From Corylus avellana (taxonomy: Eukaryota > Streptophyta > Magnoliopsida > Fagales > Betulaceae): DNA of 64,000 bases. Below, in pieces: positions 1-12,626 of the stretch (position 1 is its first letter; every line of letters begins with the position of its first letter). Position numbers and translations under genes: made by a program. The notes beneath the pieces were generated by a model. It had not been told where the DNA came from, made no database searches, and worked only from the letters and a program-made list of their open reading frames with translations. Where the stretch lies: contig NC_081541.1 of NCBI RefSeq assembly GCF_901000735.1, positions 48,803,385 to 48,867,384 on the forward strand. The letters run 5' to 3'.

Positions 1-537
1 TTTCAGCTATTTTTTTTTTTTTGAAAAATTTTAGTTGTCATTTTTTAAAATAAGAAATTAATAATAACACGTGTTTTACGTGTTTGTATTGAGTATGATA
101 TGAAAAAGTTACGGATTTGGTTAAATTACTTAATAAAAATTGATTTCAGGTAGTAAAATTTTATTTTGGCGAAAGATCTAAAAATTATTTTTTATACTAC
201 AAAGAATAATTTATAATTTAAATCGACCAAACCAATTTTACATTTATCTTTAAATTATAAATAAGGAGGATTTAACCAAGTCCAGCAGCCCAGCTGGGCC
301 AGCAGACCCGGTTCGGATTGCAACACATCCTCCAAAAAAGGATAAAAAAATTAAAATTAAAATTATTTTTTTTTTAAAAAAAAAAGGAAAAAAGAAAAAG
401 AAGATCTAAACCCTTATACGAGTGACAGCGTTAAACCCTGCCTCTTCCGATTATGCTTTTGAAGCTCAACAAAACCACTCTCTGAGAGCCCCTGAGCTTT
501 ACTCTGCAACTTGCGTGCTTGTTCTCCATGCTCAAAG
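1..537 (+). promoter_or_regulatory. Upstream region and 5' leader of the NUFIP-like gene
   Basis: AT-rich stretch with a short GC-richer patch near 280-330 and a purine-rich run near 360-410, before the first in-frame ATG of the downstream gene. An in-frame TGA at 493 closes the reading frame upstream of ATG 538. No clear TATA box or named element is recognised, and the transcription start cannot be placed from sequence alone. Confidence 0.4.
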
Positions 538-631
538 ATGCTTCCTTTCTACAATTCCTTTCCTCACCTTTCCAACCAAACCCAGCAAACCAATGCTTCC
601 ACTGCTCCACCTCCTCAACAGGTAACTCTCT

Positions 632-663
<32 letters not shown>

Positions 664-3600
664 GCTTACACGCACAGATACAGAGTATTGGAGTATCTAT
701 ACAATGAATTTTGTCTAATTTCAATCTGCTTTTTCTTTTTTATTTTGGGTTTTATTTGTTCGCCCATCAGGTTATGCCATCTAATCCTTCCCTTGTAAAT
801 TCGTGTAATTTAGTGCAAAATCCTATGCAATTTCAACCCCAGTTTGGCATGAGCAATGCTCAAAATCAATTGCTCTTTAGTAATCCCAATGCCCATTTGA
901 ATCTTAATGTGCGGCCTTCCATAACTCAGCCTGGTTTCGTGAATGGACCTTCCCATCTTCTTTCCTTGCAGAATACTCATATGGGTATGTCCCGTATGGG
1001 TTCTCAACCCGGTCAGTCCCATTTGGGGCTTGGTCCACATAACAGTGTATGCAATATGAACACGGTTGCAGGGTTTCAAGGTAATGGGCAATTCTGCAAT
1101 TTGGCGCAGAATGGTAATCAAGCCAATGTGTCTCAGCCTCCTTTTGTGCATAATTTTCCAAATTTACCTCAACAACTCAATCAGAATATGGTTTTGCCGA
1201 ATGGGCAGTACGGTTTTCCAAATATGTTTCAAAATATGAACCAACTTGTGCCCATGCAAATGCCAACTTCTTCTCAAGTTGGTCCTTACGGTATCCCTCC
1301 CTATCTAATGGGTGGTCTGAATCAACCACCTCAAGCCACAGTTCCTCAAAATCCCACCTTCTTGGCAAACCTGCCGTTTGGTCTTGTTCACTGCAATCAG
1401 GTTGGGCAGCAAGGTAATCAGAATCAGCAAAACTTGGCTCCACCGACAAAGGATGCAAATGCGTTAAAACCATCAACTGTTGCAGCTCCTCAATTGCAAG
1501 GGAACTCATCTGCACCACTTAATCATTGTCCAGCTCAACCCCAGCAGTTTAAGGACTTGCAAACTTCTGCTTTCACAAGGTCACAGGTAGTGTAATGTTG
1601 TTCTCTCCACATGAATTGTTGGGCTAATTTTTTTCTTTTGGAAAGAATGTTATCAATGATATCTTTTTCGACAATAATTAATGTGTACACAATATTAAGT
1701 GAGCTCTGGTACTTGTAACTAACACAAGTTTTATCAATTATTTTAGGGCAATACTTTTAAGAATGGTGGGATTAATGCTGCAAGCTCCAACTGGAAAAAT
1801 TCACCAAGCAAAAACTTCACAAGGAATCCGAAAAGAGGGGTACCACAAGGGGGGTATGTTTTTTTTTTGGGATTACTTTTGTTTCCATCATTTTACTTTA
1901 AAAATTTTGGACTGGTTGCTTAGAGTTTAAAATCAAATGTAGATCTCAGAAGTCTCAGTTTCATCATGTGAAAAATGAGAAGAGAAAGTTTGGGTTTCCT
2001 AATGAACAGAAGGGGAAAGGTATGTGGTTTTACACCTTGCTGCTACATTATGTTTAAATTTCCTCAACCCCTGCCCCTGCCCCCTCAAAGAAGAAGGTTC
2101 AAGTTTTCTTTTTTTTTTTTTCTTAAGAGGTACAAGTTATAACTTAAATAACATGAGTTGACATGATTAAGAATCAGATTGGCAACTGTCCAAAGCATGT
2201 TAAGAGCTGTTTGTTATTCAGAGGTGAGAGCCGTCCAAAAGTAGGAGTTGAAAAGCTAATAGATTTTGGTTTTTTTTTTTTTTTTTTTTTTTTTCCCTAG
2301 AGTGGCTGTATGCTTCCATTTCTTCAGGGCTGGTGACGATACGATATTATGGCTAGACTCATAATTTGAGGTTAGGGCTTTATGTAGGGTGTCAAGACAG
2401 GGGAGGGACTTGTCTTTCCCATGGAAAAGAATTTTTGAAACAAATTCGCCATCTATTGCGTAAAATTTTAAGTGGTAGTATTGTTAGCTTGTTGGAATAA
2501 GGTGTTCTTTAGGGACAGAAGTACTGTGGTTTGGAAGGCATTTCCACTGTGCATCATGCGGTGTTTATGCTGAGAGAGGAAATCTGCGTACATTTTAGGA
2601 TCTTAAAATTTTTGTGATGGGTTGATGCTATACAGAGGACAGCTTTGTATATATTGAGTTTATGGCTGTTTATGTAATAACAGGTGGTGGGTTATGGTTT
2701 TAGAGGAAACTGGATGCTGGAAAATTTCCTGGCAGTGATAAATTAGAGTTTTTAAGATAGGTTTGGGTGAGTTAGTAGCACTCAAATGGTTGAGAAAACC
2801 TAGGGTTTAAGGGTTTCAAATGGTGAGAGAAGTCGTATGGGATGGGGTGGAATGGGAGAACATTTTTTGGCAATCCCTTTACGAGGGATAATCCAAGTTG
2901 ATTCAAATGTGCAGTGAAAGTATGCATATGCTATATGTGGTAAATCTAGATAACAATCTTGTCAAATTATATCAATGAACTAACATTACAAATTGTGTTT
3001 CATACCAATTATTGATGTTGAATCTGTTTAAACCCATCTGATTGAACTAGTTCAACATATAAAATATGCTTTTAGCTCTTTGGTGCTTTCTCTTATATAC
3101 TTTTTGTGTACTTGTGTTGTGCCCCTTGTCTTCTTGCTCTTTTTATTGAACTTCTTTTTACTTTTTTTTTTTTTTTAAATGATTTAAGGTTAAAGGAGTA
3201 AATAGAAATATCATGGATGTTATTGGCTTGACTTTGGAGGCTCTTGCATCTTTCTGCCCTTTGTTTACTGATCCGGAAAAGACTAAATTTGAATTCTGCA
3301 TTTGCGGAATTAGATGCTATTTAGTAGTATGAACGAGGCATTTGCAATGCAACCCCTAGCTTCCTACTTCACAGTGACCAGCTGCCCATGCTCTCACCTT
3401 ATGGCATTTGGCAGCTATGCGTGTAAAATAAATCTTATTCTGAAATTGATTTTACGAACTTCCCAATTTTTTCTTTTAACTAGGACTTGATGATTGAAAA
3501 TGAAAATATTGGGCCCTGAAATTTTGTCTGACATGCATGCTAAAAAGTTGCTATATTATTGTGGTTGTTCACTACCTTGTTCTCTATATGCTTTTGGCTT

Positions 3601-6576
3601 TCTTTTTTTTTTTTATTTTTTTTTATTTCTTATTTTATTCCCCTTGCATTTTTACAACTTTGAGTTTCAAAGAAAGCCCATTTACTGTTTCTTCTGAATG
3701 AATTTGGTATTACATGATAATCTCTATATGCCCGTGTTTTATATTCCCTTTGACAACGTTCTCTCTCTCTCTCTCTCTAACACACTACTATGTATTGCTG
3801 AACTAGGGTTTACAAATGAGAGGACAGGAAAATTTGGCCTTGCTAATTCTACCAACCAAGCCAAAGAGAAGAAGAGGTAATGTTGCTTGATCTCTATATA
3901 ATATATCATGGCTTACCAATTCAAGAGTAAAATCTTATTGACGCTAGGATTTTCAGATTTTCTGTGTATATTGTGGTCCTAAAAGGAGTTTGAAATAAGG
4001 ATGTTTGTGTGTTTAGTTATGACAGTGCAGTCTGTATTTTATTTATTTCATGAACTGGATTGTTTACTCATTAGTTGTGTATTTTGCACACTGCCTCTTT
4101 AGTAGTACCATTCTTATACGCTACTCCTTACCTTTTCGTTTCTTTTATCTTTATGTGGTGTTTGGGGGGGGGGGGGGGGGAATAGGATATGAATTAGTCC
4201 CTACTTATTCAATATCTAATTTATTATTATTTCCCTGTGCATGGGCATGTCTTCCATAAATTTTTTAAACAAGAAGATCTCTTTCTTTGAACTACACGGA
4301 ACAAGAAATCCAACAGTGGCGTGAAGCACGTAGGAAGAACTACCCATCAAATGCCAACATAAATAAGGTTTAATTTATTGCAGTACCTTCTTGCCATGTT
4401 TTTTCGTCTGATATAGATGTTCTGATTATTGAATTTACCACTTGCAGAAGCTAGCAGACTCTGAGCGCAGTGATAGAGAAGCCAAACTACGAAAAGCGGT
4501 ATAATAACTTACCTTTTATCTTTCTTTCTATCTTTTTTCTTTGGGTATGTATGTTCATCGCATGAATTACCTTTTATCTTTCTTTTTATCTTTTTTCTTT
4601 GGGTATGTATGTTCATCGCATGAAATTTGAGCAATCCTTGAACACAATCTTACCACACTTTGGCCAACTAAAGCAAGGCTACTTACATGTAAAGAAATAC
4701 AAATATTCAATGAAGGAGATTGTATGGACAAAGCCTCATGTCTCTCTTATCACTTGGTAAGTGGGGATAGAAGGAAAGGAGAGATTGACTAGGATGCCAG
4801 AGGTGTTTACCTTGTTTGGTTGGATGGAAATGGAATGAGGGGTGTGGGGGTGGGGGAGGCTTGTTTCCTTCCTATTCCACCAAGTGAGATGGAAAGAAAG
4901 AGTTGTGATTGAGAGTTTATTTTTAATTCTATTTTAATCTATAAGGCCCCACCGTTTACTTTCTCTGCTCTTCTTTTTTTTTTTTTGTGGTCAAGAAAAC
5001 ACATGAAGAAGTGGTAGTTTCCATTCCTCCCTCTTACTTCCTCTATTTCCTCCCTCTTCCTTTGTCAGAGTTTTTTTTTGCCCCTCTTTCTTATATGTTA
5101 AATATTATTGAAAAGGTGAAAAACAGGATCAAAATCTACCTGGAAGTATACCAGATAAACACATCAAAAGAAAAAAAAATCTATGGCATAAAGTTCAACA
5201 TATTAAAAGAAAATCATAAGAAGAAAATGAACAAGAACTAGTTTTCCATCCTCATGAAATGCATTATCAGGAGCAGGATTCTTAACGACTTGCCTACCAA
5301 ACTGTTCTTTCCAACATGTCAACATCTCTACAATCTTTCTAGGTAAGTCACATAATCAGAAACAACGGGGGGAACAGAAGTGACAAAATTTCCCATCCGC
5401 CACTGTTGTAGCGTGATTTTACTTAAAGTTGTCGCGACAATTGCTATGTTTGTTTAATACTTAAATTATTGACAACCAATAGTTCTATAACCAAACAACC
5501 TTCAGTAATGGAACTTGTTTTTATGTTTCACGAAGTGATACCAACTGGTTTCCTTCGACATGTTCCAGTCATTCTGAAATACATTCTTACCATGTTTATT
5601 AGAGAGTGCAACACATCCCTTATTTTGCCATAGTTAATCTAGTCGATTTAATTAGCGGGTGCAGGACATGAAATGTCTACTGCTTGTTCGTATGTGTATG
5701 GAGGAAAAGGGAGAGAGAAAGAACGAAATGCCTAACGCATCCCTACTTACCTTGATGTTTCATATTCCCATTTTTTCATTGGTATATATCTAAGTATAAT
5801 TTCTGGGTGATATGTTTTCGCAAACTTTTCGTTAATTTTGTTTCATGATTGGTATTTAATGTCTAGTAATAATATGATAAAAATTTTGTTTCCAGCAACT
5901 CAAGGAGATTCTAGCAAAGCAGGCTGAATTGGGAGTTGAAGTTGCAGAGGTACCATCATACTATCTCTCGGATTCAGAGAAGCTAGGGCATGAAAGGGAA
6001 GAGACCAGAAGGCCATTGACTAAGAAGGAGAGATTCCAAAACAAGTTTAATAAAAGAGGAAGATATGACAAAAAAGACCGGTTTGCCAAGAAGCAGAGGT
6101 TAGCAGCGGACAAGGATTCATTGAACGTCGCTTCTTTGAACCAAAGAAAGCCAACACTACTGCAGAAACTTCTGAGTGCTGATATAGGTAGAGACAAAAG
6201 CCGCTTGTTGCAGGTTTTTCGGTTCATGGTGATGAACTCTTTCTTCAAAGATTTTCCTGATAAACCACTGCAGTTTCCATTAGTAATGGTTAAAGAAGGT
6301 GAATGTGAGGATGATGTGGTTAAAGAGAAATCTTCTCCTGTGGGGAAAGATGCTGCAGGTAGCATCTTGACAACTCATGCTAAAAGATTTAATGATGATA
6401 ATGGTGAAGAAGAAGAAAATGACAATGGCGATGCTGCCGCCGCGGCCGCGGCGGATGATAATGATGAAAATGATGCTCTAGGAAAAGAAGCATCTTATTT
6501 TGTTAGGAGAGAAGGTAGTGGTATTGGTGAGGGAAGTGAGAGACCCGAGGAAGAAGAGGGTGAAATCATTGACTAG
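538..6576 (+). CDS. NUFIP-like protein (nuclear FMRP-interacting protein 1 family), 8 exons
   Basis: Exons read as 538-621, 771-1586, 1747-1853, 1943-2019, 3807-3876, 4277-4367, 4448-4498 and 5896-6576. All introns are GT-AG, phases agree, and the product is 658 residues. ATG 538 is the first in-frame ATG after the TGA at 493. Residues 29-300 (exon 2) are a low-complexity Asn/Gln/Pro-rich region. The diagnostic NUFIP core lies in exon 6 (residues 391-410, EQEIQQWREARRKNYP), followed by a charged helical stretch and a Lys/Arg-rich basic segment near 475-500. A conserved C-terminal block contains LLQKLLSADIGRDKSRLLQ and FRFMVMNSFF, and the end is acidic with a seven-alanine run. The family (established knowledge) acts in the nucleus in box C/D snoRNP assembly with SNU13/15.5K-type proteins and the R2TP machinery. 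The reading frame looks intact. The start is slightly less certain than the rest because the N terminus is low complexity. Confidence 0.88.
639..662. repeat. (CT)n microsatellite in NUFIP-like intron 1
   Basis: A pure CT dinucleotide run starting 17 bases after the first 5' splice site. Such tracts are length-polymorphic and could also add to the pyrimidine content of the short first intron. Confidence 0.9.
4509..4624 (+). repeat. 58-bp tandem duplication inside a NUFIP-like intron
   Basis: Two adjacent 58-bp units (4509-4566 and 4567-4624), each running from TTACCTTTTATC to TTCATCGCATGA, with one visible C/T difference. They lie just after the 5' splice site of the intron that begins at 4499, so the duplication leaves coding sequence untouched. 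Confidence 0.85.
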
Positions 6577-6847
6577 AGAGGTCTCCCTCTTTGAGCATTG
6601 TACTGCTATGTATACCAAACAAATATGTATATGTATGCATTAGAAAATTGGCAGCATGAGCATCGTTTATCATGAAGTTTTCTGAAACTGTACAATTTCT
6701 AGTCTTAGGATCGTTGGATAGACTTGTCTAGTAATGTATTATCTCTGCTATATATATAGATTAATTTGTGATGGGAACCCACGATAGAAAAGATGGAATT
6801 ATATTGAAAAGAGTCTATTTTGTAGTTAGACTGATATACTATTGCTA

Positions 6848-7220
6848 GGATTAAGATCCCTACAATTTTTTAAAAATTGTAGATTCCAAATTACGTGATT
6901 TAGGTTGTTTTTAGGTATTAAAATGCTTGAAAAATGTTACCTATTAAAAATGTGGCATATTATCGAGGTAATCAAAAAGAAAATTCCTTCTAAAAAGGTT
7001 GTTCTTCACTTTTGTAGAGATGCTTATTCTTCGTAAAATCAAAAGACAATTTTTAGGTCATCTTTTTAACAACGTAGAGGCTAAGAACGTGATGAAAATA
7101 TACTCAATTGTCAACTGAAATATATCACATTTTAAAACATTTTGATGCCTAAAAATGATAAAAATTACGTAATTTAAAAATCTACAATTTTAAGAAAATT
7201 GTAGAGGATCCTAATCTCTC
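6848..7220. mobile_element. MITE-like inverted-repeat element, about 370 bp
   Basis: The left end (about 6848-6925) reads GGATTAAGATCCCTACAATT onwards. The reverse complement of the right end (about 7140-7220) reads GAGATTAGGATCCTCTACAA and continues with the same ATTGTAGATT, AATTACGT and TTTTTAGG blocks. That gives roughly 75-80 bp of imperfect terminal inverted repeat around a short AT-rich middle with no coding capacity. No clean target duplication is visible, so the superfamily is not assigned. Confidence 0.7.
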
Positions 7221-8596
7221 GATTACCACTCATCTATTTGTACGTTTAAGATCATAATAAGATAACAGATGACTTCCTAGAAAGATAGCAAACAACTAGA
7301 TGGTTTTATTCAAACTACATGGGATGACACACTACCAACACATTGCTCCCCAACAGCCATAGCCTTCACGACCTTCAGGCCCATTGAACTTATCAAATTT
7401 ACTGCTCGATGGTTATTCATTCTTATCTCATCGTTTGCTCCTTCAATGGCACTCGAGTGTTATTTTGGGAAGTATTTTTTATTTTTTATTTTTTTGAAAA
7501 AGTGTTATAGGCAACATGTAAAAAAATAATTAGTTTTTTGGAAAAACTTCAGAAAAGTCCCATGAAATTTCACTCGTTTTGACATTACCTTCAAAGTTTA
7601 AAAACTTTAAATATTTAAGAGTATCGAACTTTCAATTTCTTTCAATTATCTAATTTCATTATGATTTTCTGTTAATTTTAGTCAAAATGCCTAAAATACC
7701 CTTTTTTAATAAAAAAAAAAAAAAAAAAAAATTGCAAAGATGTTGCGAATATATTTTTTTATTAAATGCCCGAATCTTTACAATTTTTATTTTATTTTTT
7801 TATAATAAAAAATATGGATATTTTGAAAATTTTGACAAGATTATATATATATAAAGGGAATGTGAATGCGGGTGCAACTATTAATGGTATTGGCATATCT
7901 TAAAACTGCTATCCACATACGCATTGCCTATTAGCTGATTTGCTCACTTTTAACTTTCATCCTTGAAGGAAAAATCTTTCCTTGTACTTTCATTGCTTAA
8001 ACCCCAAAATAGGATATTTTTTTTTTGGTCTTACATCAAACAGCTACTCATAAGATGCCATTAAAGGCTAATAACCACCAAATAAATTACACTCGAATGT
8101 CAAATACAATACCATATAGTATAATGCTCAAACATCAACAAAATTCAAAGTACGTATATCATATAGCATAATGATGTTTCTGAGACAAATAATTTATGTT
8201 CCGTTTGGTTGGGTTGATTAGAATTGTTTTGAAGGGTTATTAGTGGAATGATCTTTAACCTTTTAGACAAGTATAGTAAGTATACAAAAATGTTGCTTTT
8301 ATTAGACACTAGGCCACAATGGTTTTTTAGGAGAACATTGGTGAGCTTGGAAAATATATTTTCCTAATTACGTACACACATATATATATATATATACAAG
8401 AAAAAAAAAATGCACGTAAAAAAAAAAAAAAAAATTGTTCTTGAGGCGAAAATTAATAGCTTCAACAAAAACCAAAATTTATATTACCATTACAATTTAT
8501 ACAGGACAAACGACAACAAAACTACAAGCATGAAATATTTGATAGAAAGAGCAATTATTGAGAACACCATTTGTACATTGACTAAAGATTTTCTTG
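7221..8596. other. Intergenic AT-rich region with a truncated MITE-like repeat
   Basis: No gene is recognised. From about 7540 the sequence resembles the left end of the dispersed repeat that begins GGAAAAACTTCA elsewhere in this window (for example 33171), but no matching right end is found, so it is a truncated copy. A short (AT)n run lies at about 8382-8396. Confidence 0.5.
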
Positions 8597-11068
8597 TTAG
8601 CACCGAGTCTTGAAGTTTCTGAGTAATTTGGCCATGGTAATAGTTATGGTTTTGTAGAGCCTATCTCCTATTCTCTCTAGGTACCGAAAATACGCATGCC
8701 TCCAAGAACTCTTCAATAGCAATGATCCACAAACACCCCAAAAACCAACAATGAATCCGAGTGCCATACTAATATAAAACCATAGACGCTCGTTGGAGTT
8801 TGCATGTTCTTGAATATTGCCTTCTCCATTGTTGCCACCAATTTGAGGATTTTGAGTTGCTTCATCTCCCAAACAAATTTTTAGAAGAGGCAAGCCACAA
8901 AGATTTTCGTTACCTGCATATGCAGAAGCACTGAAGCTTTGGAGTTGGGTACCCAATGGGATTTTACCTGATAAGTTGTTGTTTGATAAACTCAAGTCAC
9001 TCAGTAAGCTCAGAGTAACCAAGCTTTGGGGAATTATGCCTGAAAGGAGATTTCTTGACAAGTCTAGAGACTCTAATCTCCCTAGGTAACCAATATCCTG
9101 AGGAATGATGCCAGTCAAGAAGTTCCTAGATAGATTCAACCCAATCAATCCTCTAAGACTAGTTATTTCTCTTGGAATTTCTCCTTTTAATTTGTTGCTT
9201 GAAAGATTGATGACTTTTACCAGTCCAAGAGTTTTGCTATACTCGAGCCTTTTTTCTTTGAAAGTCACTAACAAATTGTCCATGTAGTCGGAAGGGAGAA
9301 GAAAGGATGTCCTAGAAGATGAAATATATGGATGAGGAATGCTTACATATGAACTTTGTGTTTGAGACATGAGAGTGAAGTTATTGAGGCATCGAGGTAT
9401 AGTCCTTGTAATACTATTCTGAGAGAGGTCCAAGATTTGAAGAGATGTTAGATGACATAATTGTAATGGTATATGCCCTATTAACAAGTTTGATGACAGT
9501 CGAAGAATCATCAAATGTGGTAGGCTTGTGCCTATCCATGTTGGTATCCTCCCAGAGATTCTGTTTTCTCCTAGATCAAGTAGCCTCAATGAAGAGCAGG
9601 TTATCATTGATTTGGGCAGTTCTCCAATGAAACTGTTGTTCTGCAAATGCAACGACTGAATCCCATGTGTCGTAGAACCACAAATAGAATCGGGAATTCT
9701 TCCTGAGAGATTATTATTTGCCAAATTAAGCACGGTCAGGGGCACCATATTTCCCCAACAGTAAGGGAGTTCTCCGGATAGCAAGTTATCTGAAAGATCA
9801 AGGTAACTCAAATATGAAGGCATATAATTGGCTTTAACTGACCCATTTGTCTCACATATGAATGTAATGGATCCTTGGAACAGATTATTGGAGAGATTTA
9901 GCACAGTCCAATCAAAATTAAGTTGTGGCAACATACCTCTGAAGCGGTTAAAACTCAAATCTATTATAGGAGAACCAATAAATGTTGCCAAAAACCATTG
10001 AAGAGGTATGGTATTAGTGAACTGGTTGCGGGAGAGATTTAAGTACCCTACATTCCAAGAAAGGTCCCAAAACCAGTTGGGAATGGGGTCTGAGATTCCT
10101 GTATTGGACATATCGAGCCGCATAAAATTCCTCTGTGTTTGAAGCCATTCAGGAAAAGCTGGCCCCAATTTGCAAGACCTCAATGCTATGGTATCTAGAT
10201 TAAATCGTGGAACCCAGGTTGAACTAAACTTCAAAGACAGAGAATTATAAGAGAAGTCCAATAGCTTTAAGCTGGAAAGATTCGACAAATGTGAATCAGT
10301 GATATCACCTTCAAAAGAATTTGAAGATACATCTAGAATCTGGAGTTTGGAAAGTTTTCCCACACCTTTGGTTAAACTCCCATTCAACCGATTCTTAGAT
10401 AGATGTAACTCTCTCAACAAAGGAAATTTTGAAAGATCAGGTACCTCTCCACTTATGCTATTGTTTGATAAGTCTAGTACTTGCAAATTGTAAAGATTCT
10501 CCAAAGTTTGTGGTATCGTACCCTCGAAGTTGTTGGAAGAGAGGTCAAGATGAACAAGACTTACCATATTCCCCAAAACTTTTGGAATTGAACCTTCTAA
10601 CTCGTTCAAGCTGAGATCAAGAGAAATCAAGCTTGAGAGGTTTCCAAGCTGCTGTGGAATGTTGCCAACCATTTTGGTATTGGAAAGATTGAGATATTGC
10701 AATTTAGTGAGTGAACCAATGAAGCTTGGGAGGATGAAGAAATGATTCAAACTTAAATCCAAGTAAACCAAATGCTTCAATCCCAGTAATGAAGAGCTTA
10801 TCTCACCTTGTAGATTCCCATCAACAGGCCGGAGATCAAGCATGACAACATGACCTGTTTGGTTGCTGCATTTGATTCCTTTCCATTTGCAGCAATCTTC
10901 CTCATGACTCCCCCAAGAAGAAAGCAAACTGTAATTATCTTCAAGGCCTTGTTTGAATTCGAGCAATGCTTGTTTTTCTTCCTCTATGCATATGGCCTCT
11001 GAATTACTGCATTTGGTACATAGAAGCCCAAGCATGAGAAGCAGCAATTGAGAAGAAAGCCCTCTCAT
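8597..11068 (-). CDS. LRR receptor-like protein, EIX1/EIX2 (RLP) type, 823 aa
   Basis: Intact single-exon gene. ATG 11068 is preferred because it places a hydrophobic signal peptide (residues about 1-25, with LLLLMLGLLC) at the very N terminus; the frame stays open upstream to about 11149 without a better ATG. Then follow an LRR N-terminal cap (EEEKQALLEFKQGL, DCCKWKGIKC), more than 20 extracellular LRRs of the LxxLxLSxNxxxGxIP type, a non-LRR island (around LLVTFKEKRLEY), four more LRRs, the NENLCGLPL cap and an acidic spacer. A transmembrane segment with small-residue GxxxG-like spacing spans about 762-785, and a short basic tail of about 38 residues has no kinase. By family knowledge these plasma-membrane receptors bind extracellular ligands and signal with SOBIR1/BAK1-type partners, commonly in defence; the ligand here is unknown. 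An ordinary defence RLP paralogue is the safest reading. Confidence 0.93.
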   Translation of the reverse strand: MRGLSSQLLLLMLGLLCTKCSNSEAICIEEEKQALLEFKQGLEDNYSLLSSWGSHEEDCCKWKGIKCSNQTGHVVMLDLRPVDGNLQGEISSSLLGLKHLVYLDLSLNHFFILPSFIGSLTKLQYLNLSNTKMVGNIPQQLGNLSSLISLDLSLNELEGSIPKVLGNMVSLVHLDLSSNNFEGTIPQTLENLYNLQVLDLSNNSISGEVPDLSKFPLLRELHLSKNRLNGSLTKGVGKLSKLQILDVSSNSFEGDITDSHLSNLSSLKLLDFSYNSLSLKFSSTWVPRFNLDTIALRSCKLGPAFPEWLQTQRNFMRLDMSNTGISDPIPNWFWDLSWNVGYLNLSRNQFTNTIPLQWFLATFIGSPIIDLSFNRFRGMLPQLNFDWTVLNLSNNLFQGSITFICETNGSVKANYMPSYLSYLDLSDNLLSGELPYCWGNMVPLTVLNLANNNLSGRIPDSICGSTTHGIQSLHLQNNSFIGELPKSMITCSSLRLLDLGENRISGRIPTWIGTSLPHLMILRLSSNLLIGHIPLQLCHLTSLQILDLSQNSITRTIPRCLNNFTLMSQTQSSYVSIPHPYISSSRTSFLLPSDYMDNLLVTFKEKRLEYSKTLGLVKVINLSSNKLKGEIPREITSLRGLIGLNLSRNFLTGIIPQDIGYLGRLESLDLSRNLLSGIIPQSLVTLSLLSDLSLSNNNLSGKIPLGTQLQSFSASAYAGNENLCGLPLLKICLGDEATQNPQIGGNNGEGNIQEHANSNERLWFYISMALGFIVGFWGVCGSLLLKSSWRHAYFRYLERIGDRLYKTITITMAKLLRNFKTRC

Positions 11069-12626
11069 TATTTGAAAATCTCTTTTGATATCCCAAGGGA
11101 AATCCACACAACTTATCTTTATAGTACTATTGATTCCTGTGTGAAACAAAGGGAGAAAAATATATAATAAAAATTGACATGAAATAGAAGATGAGAGAAT
11201 AAAGAATACAAGAAAAAGGGGATAAGGAGCCCAATAAAATAGCCATGGTTGATGCTAGAGGGAGCTTGAATAATACGACTACAAGACAGTCGTGCCACAA
11301 TAATATATTGACGAAAAAATATATATACTAATTAAACACGTAGAGATAAGACCGTTCACATTCATACTTCTTGATGGCTTTTTTTGTTTATTATTATTAT
11401 TATTCAATGCTTTATCTTTAATTAACCAATAAAAAAACTCTCCCTTAATATGAATGAATATTTTAAAGAATAAAAAAAAGTGATGTAGAATGTTTGAAGA
11501 ATGGAATACGAGTTTGTTTGGGATTGCATTTGAGAAATATAACTTTTAAGTCAAAACATATTTTTTAAGTTTTTGCCAAAAGTACGTTTTGGCCATTGTT
11601 AGGCTTTTTAGATCGTTAAAAGTGCTTTTAATTTTTTTTTTACCAAACAGATACTTTTTTTTTTAAAACAAACTTTTTGAGTGTTAAATCCACTTTTATA
11701 CCCCTCAAACGTACACCCAAACATGTCCTAAAAATTTTAAAGCAATATGAAAATATAGGAGGTAGATTATTTTTCAAAAGTGAATCGTTAGAATAGAAAA
11801 AAGTTAATTTTTTCTTGAGAATTTAAAGTAAATCTTAAACAACGGAATACTAATCCTCTTGAGTACTGTTTGCCACATAGATATGGTGAACTTTTTAGGA
11901 CCTTTCTGTTGCATGGGTGATATACCCTAAACGCCAATGTTTTTAGGAAAATATTTTAAAGGTGATATAGCTGACCCACTGAAAAATTAGTAATTTTCCT
12001 ACGAAGTATTTTCAACTGAAAACTTTTTACCTCAGAATATGTTTTACCAAGCTTTATTTCCATATTTTAGACAGTATTTAAGAATTTTTAAAATCAGTAT
12101 TACTTATTAATAGCATATTAATTAGAATTAATTTGGTATTTTTTTTTTTTCAAAATAAGAACTAATTTAGGAGTTTTTTTCTGATTTTTTTTTTTCTTTT
12201 TCGAAATATGGGTTAGGTTTTTGTATTATATAAATTCCCCTCCCATCTCTACTTAATTATTTGTCCTTTCTTCGTCTTAACTAACCTTTTATCAATATGA
12301 GAATCTTCTTTTTAGGTGCTGAGTTTGTTTCAAAAAAAAAAGAAAGAAACTACACCTACTCTCCATTCGTCGTATTCGCCATGGTTGGTGCACTTACCGT
12401 GAGAGATTTAATATCATTACTTCCGTGTGATCATGTTTAGGGTCCAATTCAACTTCTACGTTCATTTCTTTATACTTATTTTATATATTCTTTTTTATAA
12501 AATAAATAAATCAAATAAGACACCATTTTGTATGGAGTATGCAACATACCCACTATTCTTTAACTATATATGATGACGTGATGCTGCCAATTCATCTTTA
12601 AATTGATCATTTTTAAAATAAAAATA
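11069..12626. other. Upstream region of the RLP gene; AT-rich intergenic DNA
   Basis: No further gene is recognised. The RLP promoter presumably lies in 11069-11500 (reading leftwards). A weak inverted-repeat pair at 11512-11534 and 11704-11730 (TTTGTTTGGGATTGCATTTGAG against the reverse complement of CTCAAACGTACACCCAAACA) suggests a degenerate MITE. The remainder is poly-A/T-rich sequence without structure I can assign. Confidence 0.4.

Noticed and set aside
431..724. Minus-strand ORF with an Arg-Glu repeat near 580-670
   Set aside because: Pure translation of the (CT)n microsatellite and antisense to NUFIP-like exon 1 and intron 1; no family resemblance.
810..1518. Minus-strand ORFs opposite NUFIP-like exon 2
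   Set aside because: Shadows of a low-complexity Asn/Gln-rich exon; the plus strand splices correctly and carries the family motifs downstream.
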